Source: Sisyra terminalis (lineage: Eukaryota > Arthropoda > Insecta > Neuroptera > Sisyridae). From it: DNA of 64,000 bases. The notes under the pieces are model-generated. The model worked only from the letters and a program-made list of their open reading frames with translations, searched no databases and had not been told where the DNA came from. Positions 12,001-23,830 of the stretch are shown one piece after another (within the stretch, counting starts at the first letter, position 1; each line of letters starts with the position of its first letter). The position numbers were made by a program, and so were the translations under genes. Where the stretch lies: the NCBI GenBank assembly GCA_958496175.1, contig OY292280.1, positions 124,001 through 188,000 on the forward strand, read 5' to 3'.

Positions 12001-14909
12001 AATTCACTTTTTTTCAATTTTCATGTTTTTTTCAATTAATATTATTCGTTTAATCAGTCGATAAAACATGCGCATATTTCGTAATCTCTACCTAGTATCT
12101 TTTCTGAGATCAATCGCATTACTCTTTTAATATCCGTTTGTCCTTATCTGAAATCAAACTGATCCTCATATAACATTCTGTATTTTCAGTTTGTGAGGTC
12201 TTAGTTAATACAATAACATTTAATGTAATACATTCTATGATAACCAATCAATCAACTTATAACTATAACAAATAGAAGACATTGTTTATTATCAAACTTT
12301 AATTATTTCCCTTTTATCGCCACCATAGTGATTGGATTAATGTGGTGGTTTGTGAACGAAAGCTCAATTCCCACCCCACTTCCTATGATTTCGATTTAGT
12401 CGAACAGTTGGCATCCGTCATTCCATTCTTTCTAACCGACTGTGCACTGTAAACTGTACGCTATTCTTTGCTCGTTGCTCATCGGATTTTCTTTCCTTCA
12501 TTTCCTTCCATTTCTTTTCATTAATAACATGCACGTCTATTATTTATAAGCAGAAATAAATAGAAATTACGTTTCAAACCTTCTTTATTTTCCCATTTGC
12601 AATTATAGAAATAGAAAAATTGAGATATTCAGAAAGAATGGTGGAATGAATCATTCATTTATATTCTCTCCAGGTATTGATATTTTGAAATATCAATAAC
12701 CAAACAGTGATTATTTTGATCCAAATGTGTGTATTATTACAAATAGATTTGGTATTAAAATGTGTAGAAGTTTTATTATTTCTCTATTCATTTCGGCAAT
12801 TCTTATGTAGACATGAGGGTAAGGAATTATTTGGAAGACATTAAACATTTATTAAAATTTACTATTAAAATTTTTAAAAAGCCATAGTCAACTGTATAGA
12901 CAGAGGAATGATACTAGACAAAAATTATATTTAAAAAGTTATATGTAAATTCAAAAAAAGTTTTCTAAGAACATATAATAATTAATTCATAACTCTAGTA
13001 TTTCATTTGAATAGTGTACATATTTTATCTTGATAGCCTACTTGTTATAAAGCAAAAAGGAAATTATGTTTAGTAATGTATATGTTATTATTATTATTGG
13101 TTGGAATCAATGAAAATTGGTAATGTGTGCTTTCGGAAAGCAGTTGTCATTTGCAGAATGTTTTAAGTGCTTCAATGTGAAATTAAACACACAAAAGAGG
13201 TTGTCGAAAGCAACCACTTAAAGAACTTTGACAATTTCCCACTTACGTTGTGTTAAAACACTTAAGGCAATATAAAGTTTTCCTTACCTCCTTGTGCATT
13301 TCAAACGTGCGGCATCCATTTGTCCCTCCCTATACGATCAACTACCATCGAAAACACCCTGCAGCCTTCAATATTTCGTTAACTTCCTCCATGTAGCAAC
13401 GATTTCATTATTAGAAATTCAATAAACTAATAACATCGCAAATTTTCATTAAGAAGATGGCTGTGAAAATTCTTTTGACCACAACTCGACATTAATCGGA
13501 AAAATCTGCAAATACTATATGAAAACGAAGAAATGAAAAGAAAAATCTGAGACATTTTCTTCGCTTATCAATGTCAAAATCAGTGAAAAAGTTACTGCTC
13601 ATTTTTCTACGTCGGGCATATTTCAGGTGAATGAAAAGATTCAGTAACAAGCACCATTTATCTTTCATTTTCTCGCATGTATAGAACATTTTTCGTTTAC
13701 ATTTTCCATTTTCGAATCAGATAAACTTATCTTATCAGTCAATAGAAAAATGACTCAAACATCGCATGTAAGCATGTATTCAGTTTATTCCAGCATACCC
13801 TAGCTGTCGCCAGTTTCTTCCTGTGCCTCCCTATTCGTTCCATTTTATTTCCTCTTAAGGCTTCTTCTGACATTTTTTCATTGAATTCTTTCTTCTATAC
13901 AATTACATACATTGCTAGACACTCTTTCACTGGCCATTATACAACGCTTTTTGTATCCCACTTTTGACCAAAAGCTTTTCACGGACCTCTTAATTGTTGA
14001 AGAGCTTGAAAACCGTTTTTATCAATGTAAATTGTAATCTCTGATTATTCGAATGAAATAATTTCAAATTTTGTCCCCCAACGAGCTACGATTTTTCTAT
14101 TGAATAGAAAACAAATTTTCTACATATTTAATTAACCGTATATTTAATAGAAACTATAGATAAATAGGACTTACAATTTTGATATATATATATAAATACA
14201 ATAATGCAAATGAAATTTATCACTTTGAATGCAGCATTGAATATTGTATATCTTTATATGCTCTTTTATATGTGTGTGCAGGGCTGAATTCCTCCTAAAT
14301 CATTGGACCTATTCTGCTGAAATTTTCTATGTGGACCTTGGATGCTTTGGATTTACAACTCAACCATATAGGTGAAAAAGGTGAAAACCGGTGACAAAAT
14401 TTGTCTAATCAACAATCGAAATGTCAAATTTAATAATCAAAAGACCGTTACACTCGATACATTATTACCGCTTCCTGTTTATTTATAAAAATAAAATTAT
14501 TTATCTTATTCCCAGAAAAATCTACAAAAATTCTGTTTTGAACCTCACAATGTGTACCTTCAATATGTATACCAATTTTTACATTATTCCCACCAATATC
14601 GTGAGTATAAGAAATAAATAAGCGATAATTTGGTAAAATACATGCATTTAGCCACTTAAAACTCAAATCTTCTCAGGAACTATTAGAAATTTTCTTAACG
14701 CTTTCAAACTTTGCACACATTGTTTTTCATATACCTTGAATTTGTTTAATATGGATTATTTGGAATTTCAAAAGTGACCCAAATTGCGACCACCCTAATA
14801 TATACTTACATCTTATTCAGATAATTATAGGTCAGGTAAGATAAGGTCAGAGAATAATAAATAGAAATAGAGAATTGATTTGAATTTGACTTTGAATTTG
14901 TTGCCCATA
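12001..14909. other. Non-coding stretch, no gene recognised
   Basis: No supported gene. Around 14281-14330 the sequence (gggctgaattcctcctaaatc...) resembles dispersed repeats whose text reads like 'cggctgaaccgattttgatgaaattt', but no boundaries can be given. Confidence 0.5.
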
Positions 14910-15096
14910 CACTGAAATAAATAGCTTTAAATATGAGAGAAAAGAACTAGTAAGTCCTGACAAAATGTCTCACTTATAGAGGTTCATCAATATCACTTAA
15001 AGAGGTTCTTTAGTGTGGAGGTACTGGGATCTGAGAAAAAGTCTCACTTATAGAGGTTTCTCACTTATCCAGGTTCCACTTATCCGGGTTTCACTG
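14910..15096. mobile_element. pogo/Tigger-like MITE remnant flanked by TA
   Basis: The right end reads ccacttatccgggtttcactg followed by TA. In reverse this is CAGTGAAACCCGGATAAGTGG, typical of pogo/Tigger (Tc1-mariner superfamily) termini. The left end is TA then cactgaaataaa, a weaker match. Several internal copies of 'ctcacttatagaggt' occur (around 14969, 15039). At 187 bp with no ORF it is a non-autonomous remnant. Confidence 0.6.
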
Positions 15097-17176
15097 TATT
15101 TCAATATTGAAAAAACATGGCTCATTGTTAATTTTATAGAAAAGTCTAAAGATTTAAAAAAAATATTTAAAAACTGACCAGCTTGCTAAAATTCAAGTTT
15201 TTCATGGAAAAATTTGAACAAAATATTGAATAAATCAATTTTTATTGACTAAAATAAAAGAAAACGATTGTTGGAAACGTGGAAAGTAATATAAAACTTC
15301 CTCTCGTGTCTTTTTTGAATGTTCATCTCTGGACGCCTCAAATTTCTAGAACCATCTAGACATAAGCTAGTAAATATCTATTGGAACCCAATCGGCTTTT
15401 TATTGAAATTTATCTCTAAAGCAGTTCTGTTCAACTGGAAATACGAATTATACTAGACCTTAATAATTGGACGTACTTTTGAAATGATTTCTAAAAATAA
15501 ATATTAGAATAGAAATTATCTTCTAAAATCAAAACTAGTAGGTGCTGGATTGGAGCTGGAAGTAAAGAAGATAAATTCGAAAATCAATAAATGATCAATG
15601 TACTGTGTTTCACTTTTGGTTATGAAATAATTGGTATCAAAATTGGTATAAATGAAACTTCCGTTTTGTTTTTCATCAATTTTATAGAATTTCAAGATAA
15701 AATAACGGGAGTATCATGGAATTGTTAGAGGAAATATTCTTTAGGGGTTTGTTAGCTACTGGTTTGAGGAGGATGATCTATTTTGAAGTTTTTCAAAGCT
15801 GTTAAATAGGAAAGAGTATTAAAATATTCGTTTAGTAAAATGAAAAACGCATAGAAACTCGTCAAAGTTTCTTCTCATTTGAAGCAAACATGAAATGGGA
15901 AAAACGTGAAAAACGTGAAACACAGGAAAAACGGACGACGGGCGAACAAAGACAAATAATACGAATGAGTATAGATAGTTACGCGTAACACGTTGACTTG
16001 AACGACCAAGCAGCTCGGATCACAGTGTTTTCATTTCGAGCAAAAGCTCTAAAAGCTTTCCAGTAAGCTTTCAATGTATGTACACATTTCAATGAGGATA
16101 GTGTGAAGGATTCACCAAGCAACCACCAACCTATCCTATGTCGCTCCTTATTCGTTTTCGCCGTACTACCCTCAACCACCTACACTACCACCCTCTTACT
16201 AACATATACTCTCAACATACACCTTTCAATCTATTCTCAGTCTCTCAGTCTCTTCTCTCTTCTTGTTCCCTCTTGTCTCTTTCTTCTATCATTGCCTGAT
16301 AGAAAAGATTCGCCTGTAACGTTTACATTTTTTCAAGTATCCCTTTAGCTGAATAAAAACGAGCATATAGAATAGCACAAAATGGAAATGGAAGCGTTTT
16401 CTTTTTTACAGTGAAATATTCAAAATTAACACAAACCTGACAAATAGAAGACAGACTAACAACTCATTTGTTGTGTTTTCGGAAAAACATTTTCTCTATT
16501 CAAATGTACAATGAAGAAAGTTAAGCTAAGTAACAAATTCTAATTAAATGATGAATTTATAGTGGAAAATTTAAGCAATAGATAATAAGTAATCGTTATG
16601 AATTATGACAAAGTGTTATTTAACTTATATGATGCACCGTTAGTGATGAAAGAAATCAAAACTTTCAAGTATTGATTACTTTTCACTGTTTCATACAATT
16701 AATAGCTATAGTTACACTCAAAGTAATACTTTTCAATATAAGTATAGTAGGTGGGACAAATTTGAATTTTAAATGAGAACAATATCGCTTCCATGTAAGA
16801 GCTCTTATTTACTGAATAGTTACTATCAAGACATTGCATTTTCGAAATCAACATAAGTACTTCCCAAAAATGTTCATGTCTATATGAAGAGGCGATACTA
16901 GGGGAGATAACAGATTCAATTAAAGGACCATAATATGTCGCTCAAATATTTTGATTGTGAAAACGTTGCCTGATATTTATTTTTTAGTTTTTGTTAGTAC
17001 AAAATAATCAAAACTTTATTTTGTATAAAATGAGACTTTTCAAGGAGGAACTGAAGACTAAAACTAAGAAAATTACTTTTTGGAATAAAAACGTATTAAA
17101 TAGAAAGCTCAGTACTGTACCTATAAAGAAGCATCATCACAGTGTTCAGTAAACACAGTTAGAGGCCAGTTTTAGT

Positions 17177-17187
17177 GTATATATGTA

Positions 17188-17227
<40 letters not shown>

Positions 17228-17240
17228 TATACATATATAA
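17177..17240. repeat. Imperfect TA microsatellite
   Basis: Mostly alternating T and A with a few interruptions (tttatatatatat, attatacatatata). Confidence 0.9.
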
Positions 17241-20200
17241 AAACTGATGACAGCGCAAGTTTTTAGAAAAGCGCTGATAATAAAGCTTTGCTCTAATCGG
17301 CTTATGTGCTTCAGCAGCCAACAACGGTATTGTAATTCCCACTCCAGAATCATCAGCCGATTTCCGAGTGTCATTCACCCTCCTTAGCCACCTCCGTATT
17401 CAACCTAATCTCATACCATCCCCATAACCATAAACTCAGTCTTATCACCCACTCAATCATACTCGTCATGAAGAGCACCACAGCACTCCATCACACCCCA
17501 TTCTTGTCTAATCATGCCTTAATATCCCCAGATAAACTGGTTGTTCACCTACTTGGAGCGCACGATGAAATTATTTTCCTTTCAATAAAACATTTATTCT
17601 CGATTTTTCAAATAAATGTTCTATTAACTTAACATTGGAAACATTGGTGCAGGAACCAGTTTTGGTGACAAATTATATTACTTTTTTTCTCTTTTTTTAA
17701 GAGACTTATACATAAAAGTCACAAAAATTAAACAACGGTCAAATGTTTAGTTATGTAGGCAAATGTGGGTGTTAACTAGTCCAATATGAAAATGTAAGAT
17801 AAAGCTGAGTTCCTTCCTAAGTTTTAGTAAAACCTAAATCTTTTCAAAAATATCATTCTTTCCAAAGTTTTTACACCAATTTTGTATGTTTCTTCTATTT
17901 AAATTTAATTGCAACAACCATATGTATTTGTTAACACTTACAGATTGATTGGAAAACACGTACACTATTCTCCAGGATAATTTACGACATTTCCCTCGGA
18001 TGGTATGTCGCTGATTTCCATGTGAAAAGAAGATTTATGGTTGGTAGCGTCCGAAAGCCAAAAGAATAACGAACTGCCGGTTAGTGTTGTCTAGTCCGAA
18101 CATAGTTGGGATATACAGAGTTCAGTCTATTCCAGCCATCTTGACGCTTCCTATATCCCAAACATTCGCTATTCATTGTCCCTCCTGCTAGCTCCATACT
18201 TATTTTTACTCGAATAACCTACCTATGCATTCTTTGTTTGTATCACAATGAACAGGAATTGAAGCCAACAATAGCGCAACCGATATCATATCAAATTCAA
18301 TTTATTACTGTCCGTTTCCCAAAATCCATTCCAATATTTTTCAATGTAGAAACAAATTTGGAATTGTTATTACAGACAGCTTTTTCAAAAAAGTAAGACT
18401 GCCAATATAGAGCAACGTCAAATTCAGGATATATATTACCTATAATATTTTATCAATAAAGATAGAACAAATAGAAAATAACTACTAGTCTGGGTCCATG
18501 TCGGCCTACAAAAAGAAATTTTGATAAAAAATGTAACTGGTAAAGATCGTCCGAGGTGTACGATACTTATATGAGATTGTATTTTTGAAATGAAATTTTG
18601 AAAATTGAGGAAGACATAAAAATATGTAGTAATAAAAAGAGGCCATAAAAATTAGTTATAGGTATGTGTGGGTGCAGTGCGATGCGTGTAAAACTCTAAA
18701 ACTCACATGTATCATTGTCGTTTCGTTTTATAATATGAGGCAATTTCTTTGTTAGGTCAATCTATAGATATACTAGGTATAGTTACACGTAGCTACGTAT
18801 GTATTTATACATTTGTGAAATATATTATTTTTTCCGATCAGAAAACGTGTACGTAAATGATGTGGAGCTTGAGCTTTCACCTAACAGCAAGTCAGTCAGA
18901 TCGAACCACATAAAAATAGAGCATGGATTGCAGCTACCTACCTACTCACAAATAAATTGAGTTTCCATGTTATTGCCTCGACGTTAAGTCGACAATGCCT
19001 CGAGACAAACGGGGCAAACGATCTCCCAATCCTCACAGCCAACTCAAGCGTGTCCTTTCTTTCCGTTATATTTTCTCTCCTAAGTATGTCCTCTCCCTAA
19101 ATTCTTCCTACTCACTAAACCTCTGAACTTGTGTCTCTCCCTAGAAACTTTGTCGTCATACTACTACTGTCTCTCTGTCTGTTAAACTTGTTCGATTTTT
19201 CCATCTAATTCTTTTCCATCCTCAAAAATGTCTGCGTTGTGTTTTTACCAATTTCATTTTGCGAAAACAACAATCATAAATTAACTGCAAGACTTTAGGT
19301 CGAAGAGAGCGGAATTTAATGGGTTCCCCATCCTCCTCCCGTAATATTTGTCACGAGCCGCCACTGTTATTGCAACAAATTTCAAATGATTGTTGTCCTG
19401 GAAAACATTCCTAACGGAAGTTAGTGGTAGCCTACGGCTAAAAGAAGCCGTGCGTCTCGTTACATGACGATTTTTCTCGGCTCGTAAAAATACATTGAAT
19501 CCGTGATTGAAATGACGAACAAAAACGGGAGCAGAGAACGATGTGGATGTATGTATGTTCCCGATCAAAGAATAAGACAGTTGAATTTGCGCGAGAAACA
19601 ATACGAAAACACGGAATGAATGTAAGATAAATGACAAATAGAAACGAAATAACGAAGAAAACCAAACTTCAACAATTCCTTCTAACGGCAACAATTCCAA
19701 CAGGAACGACTATTCTTTATTCTATCGCCATTATAATAACAACATTTAGCCAACGGCCACCTTTCTTACCATTTTTCCAACAAATATACTCAAACTATTT
19801 CGCAATCACGTCTCTTCTCAATTGATTTTATACTCGTTATATTAAATCTTGGAAAATTCTTTGTCGCCATCATTAATATTCTAAAAAATAAGTATAACCA
19901 ACATTTGTTTCATAACACGAAGATAACTGAAGAGGTAATCAGTCTTATGACAACGTATGGATTATAGGCTGCGAACCTTTTATGAAACAACCCTTTCATG
20001 AGAAAAATATGCTTACATCCCTCTACCTATTAATAATTCATTATGCCAGTTTTCTAAAATCAAAGGAACTGCACAACAGTCATTCATAATACCTGAAATT
20101 CTGCCATCGTAACTATAGTATATGCACCAATTATGGTTATGAAATTAGCCAATGGAAAATTTCATTTGATATGGCAATTATTCACATTTCGATGACTAAA

Positions 20201-21091
20201 ATAACGAAGAAAACTCGGAAGGCAGTATTTGACGAAGAAAATTTTCCTTTCTATCTATTCCTTCAATTTTTATTTTTTTTTTACTCTCTAAACATTCAAG
20301 TTTACATCATATAAAAAGCGTCATTAATAGGTGTCAAAGATGTTTCATAGAAAAAACTTAAATTAGATCTCAATAAAGATCACAATGATTCAAAAATACA
20401 GCAGACAAAAATTAGTTTATTGCAAAGAAAAATATTCCATTAGGTTCCTCCCTTCGAACAATATTTTTTACACGATAAAATAATACAGAACTTTACGATA
20501 CAGAGAACGTAAAAGTATCGTAGGAGTTTGTTGAAGTTATCTCTAAATAAGGGGTGACATGTGTCCACTGGTGTTACGTTATAAATGGGAATGGCGTCCA
20601 GCCGAACCACGTTTACTACATAGGAATGCTCGCTCTCCTACATTTATGGCGAAACAAAAACGGGACTGTTCATATCCCCTTCAGAGAAAAAAAAATTGAA
20701 CTAAACTATCTGAACTATCATTCAATGGTAACACATAATTTATATCCGTGCAAAGCTTTATTTCAATTGTTATTCTGTATATTCGTTTGATATTTTATCA
20801 ACTTTAAAAAAATATTTTTTTCCTACAAAAAAGAATCTTTTTATAAAATCTATAAAAGACCCTTAATATTGATTTTCATTCGTTCCGAAGTTTATTACAA
20901 ATAACAATGTTATTTTTAATGTGTAGCTAAAAGTACCTAAATAGAAAGTTCCGAAATAAGTACTTGGAAAAATTGATATAGAATCACCTCATTTTTTTTA
21001 AATTAGTGATTTAACGGTTTTTCTAGGTGGAACTTTTTTTAATTTTCGTTTTTGTTCTTTCATTTCTAAATGAAATCATAGAGATACTTCC

Positions 21092-21115
21092 AAAAAAAAA
21101 AAAAAAAAAAAAAAA
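21092..21115. repeat. Poly(A) tract of 24
   Basis: Uninterrupted A run. It might be a retroposon tail, but no element body was recognised upstream. Confidence 0.95.
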
Positions 21116-22981
21116 TATTAAAAATAATAAGAATAATAAATCCAAAGGAAAAACTTCTGAATAATACAGATACGATCAAGCTAGAATGACTTGATACTTG
21201 ACTCGATTCTAACTTATTGTTAAGTAATCGAGTTAAAACTCGTAAAATTTTAAAAAAATCTACCAATTGAATAGGTTAATTAGTTATGAAAATTTAAAAA
21301 TTTAAATTTCCAAAATAAAACTACTGTAAAACTCTATGACATAGATATGACTATGCCAGATTTGATGCGTTAGTGTAAAGTTATAATACAAGAGAATGCG
21401 AAAAAAAGTATAAAAATCACTTGGAAACATTTTCACATTGTAAGAAACATCAATGTTGAAATGATTAAGTAATGGGAAAAATGCAGTTTTTAAATGCGTC
21501 CGTAATACTTACTCGTATGTGTATTCGGAAGTAGAATAAAGCTAATAGTGTGTTTCTCTTTAAAATACATGAATACGAAAGGTGGTGTTAAAAGGGTAAG
21601 GATGTCGATGAAGGGTTGGTTAAGTAACTTGTCGAATTTGAGACGAAATTACGAATAGTTGGATTTGCATTTTTCAAATGAACCAAGATTTCAAGTGTTG
21701 GCATCGAATTTATAAAGTCGTTTTGAATAGATAGCACGTTATGTCGAGATATTTATCACGACCGTCCTCGCCATTCATCTGGTAACCGCGTTATTATCAC
21801 ACCACCCTCTGGAACGATGGGTAGATTTGCAACCGCGATATGCCCCCGTCCCGCGTCACTTACAACGATCGCTTCCTGTTGCACATCCTCCAATACTTGA
21901 TCGCTTCACAATAGACTAACCATTCGTTCTTCTTTTCTACTGCTGTCAATAACGATCCGATTTCGATTTGATACTTGAAAAACTTATCCACCTACAATCG
22001 ATTATTCTCCATTTTCTCCCCCTACATTCTACTACACTTACCTCAAAATCTTCATTCAAATTCAAATCATTTCAAATAAAAGAAACCCAGTTTTTAGCTC
22101 TCCAGAATTGAACTTTGAAGGGTCAAAGGGTGAGCTTTTCAATATGAAATATTCAAACAATTTCTAACCTCTTTCGAAATCTCTCATAGCAGCCGTACAT
22201 TCCATGTAGGAGGGGGTGGGCAAGTCTAGAAAATGTTGTACCCCAATTTAAAAAAAATATCATAAACATAAACTAATGTTCAAACGTTTTCTCTTTTTAA
22301 ATCAATATAATTACTAGTACACAGGAAGGAGTACAGGAACTAAGATTGAGTAATTTTAATACTTCAAAATAACTTCATAATACTTCAAGTAACTTCAAAA
22401 TAACTAAAGTATTCATTGCTGACTACTCTGACAGATAGTATAAATATTGAAAACTATTACTAGCATTTATTGGCCCTGAATAACAATAACTAGTAACTAT
22501 TGATTTAACACTTATCTAGTTTTTTCATATTCCAAAAAAAAAACTTTATTCGAATTTATTCGAAAATATATTTATTTACACTAAAATGAATTTACTATAC
22601 TCACTAACATTGACACTATAAGAGAAAAATAGAAAAACATGTTTTAATACTAATTTTAATGTTTTAAGCTCATAGTTATTAAAGTAGTAACTGATTGGTT
22701 ACAGGATAATAATAAATATAAAACCATTTTCAATAAGTATAATGTAGCATAAAATTTATATGAGTGTTTTTTTCTTAACTGCATCTATTGTTTCAAAGCA
22801 CACTTTGATTTATATATCTTTTATCGCAGACAATTATTAATTTAAAATAAAATGGTAGATTCTAAAAATGTTAATGAAGGTAGAAAAATGAAAAGATGAA
22901 ATTTATTACAGAATCATAATTATAGATGGAAGTAATCAGTATTGATTTTTGAGGTGTGATAATTGTTTCCTACTTTTATAG

Positions 22982-23830
22982 TGTATCTGAACGTGGTGAG
23001 GGGCAACGGACAGAGGTTGCAAGGACCTGTGTTTGCAATGGAACCGCCAGCTAATTTGGTATTCTCGAACATGACCGGATCTCAGGTGAGCTGTTCAGCT
23101 CATGGAACTCCCACACCTCAAGTCGATTGGCTCCTACAGGACGGCTCACATGTTACAGCAGTGCCAGGTTTGCGGTAAATATTTTAACCTTTGAACATAT
23201 CCATTCTTTTTATTTGTCACCAATAAATTTTCACTAAAAATCACTATTATTAATTCAATAACTTTCAAATCATTTCTCTGAACTATAAATAAAATAGCGA
23301 CATTTGTAAAAAAAATTCCAATAAAATAGATAATAAACATTTGTAATATATGATCTTTAAATCATGTATAATAGGGGTCGAAGAAGTGAGATAAAAATGG
23401 CGAAGGGCAAATATAAACTAAGAGAGACTAAAACTAAGACTAATTGTTTTACGCACAATAGATGTGTTGTATACAGTGTAAGTTGTCTAGAGTCAACGAA
23501 AAAATCCAACTAACAAAATTGACTTAACAATTTCCAGAACTCATTCTGGAATTATGTTACCCTTCTAGACCATTTATTGATGTGTGAAAATAGAATACGA
23601 ATTCTAATAAAAGTGAGTGGAAAAAGGGAAGTGAAAGTTTGTTGGTGGTGAGAAATGTAATTTGAAATTTACATGTGAACTTTGCAGGCAAACTTTGGGA
23701 AACGGAACCCTGTATTTTCCGCCGTTTCGAGCTCAGGACTATCGGAAGGATGTTCATCTAACAACGTATCGATGCCGGGCATCCAATCAAATCGGCACAA
23801 TTGTGAGCCGAGACGTTGCGGTCAATGCAA
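22982..23830 (+). CDS. Dscam exons for Ig1
   Basis: Two exons (22982-23174 and 23688-23830) encode the first Ig domain. It begins around QGPVFAMEPPANLVFSN, with the B-strand Cys in VSCSAHG, the core Trp in VDWLLQDG, and the F-strand Cys in YRCRASNQ. The junction splits an Arg codon (CG|G) before QTLGNGTLYFPPF, matching the usual Dscam exon boundary. The acceptor at 22981 (tttatag) shows the coding sequence continues from an upstream exon, so this is not the start of the protein. The intron is 513 bp. Confidence 0.9.

Larger units (their letters stand above)
15097..22981. other. Non-coding stretch upstream of the first recognised Dscam exon
   Basis: No gene supported. The signal-peptide and 5' untranslated exons of the Dscam gene may lie here or further left but were not identified. 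A more GC-rich patch at about 21740-21900 lacks an obvious frame. The 139-codon minus ORF at 19281-19700 has no recognisable features and was not accepted. Simple repeats at 17177-17240 and 21092-21115 are listed separately. Confidence 0.5.

Noticed and set aside
19281..19700. 139-codon ORF on the minus strand
   Set aside because: Long for this window but with no recognisable domain, an overlapping second-frame ORF of similar quality, and no splice or promoter context. Most likely chance.
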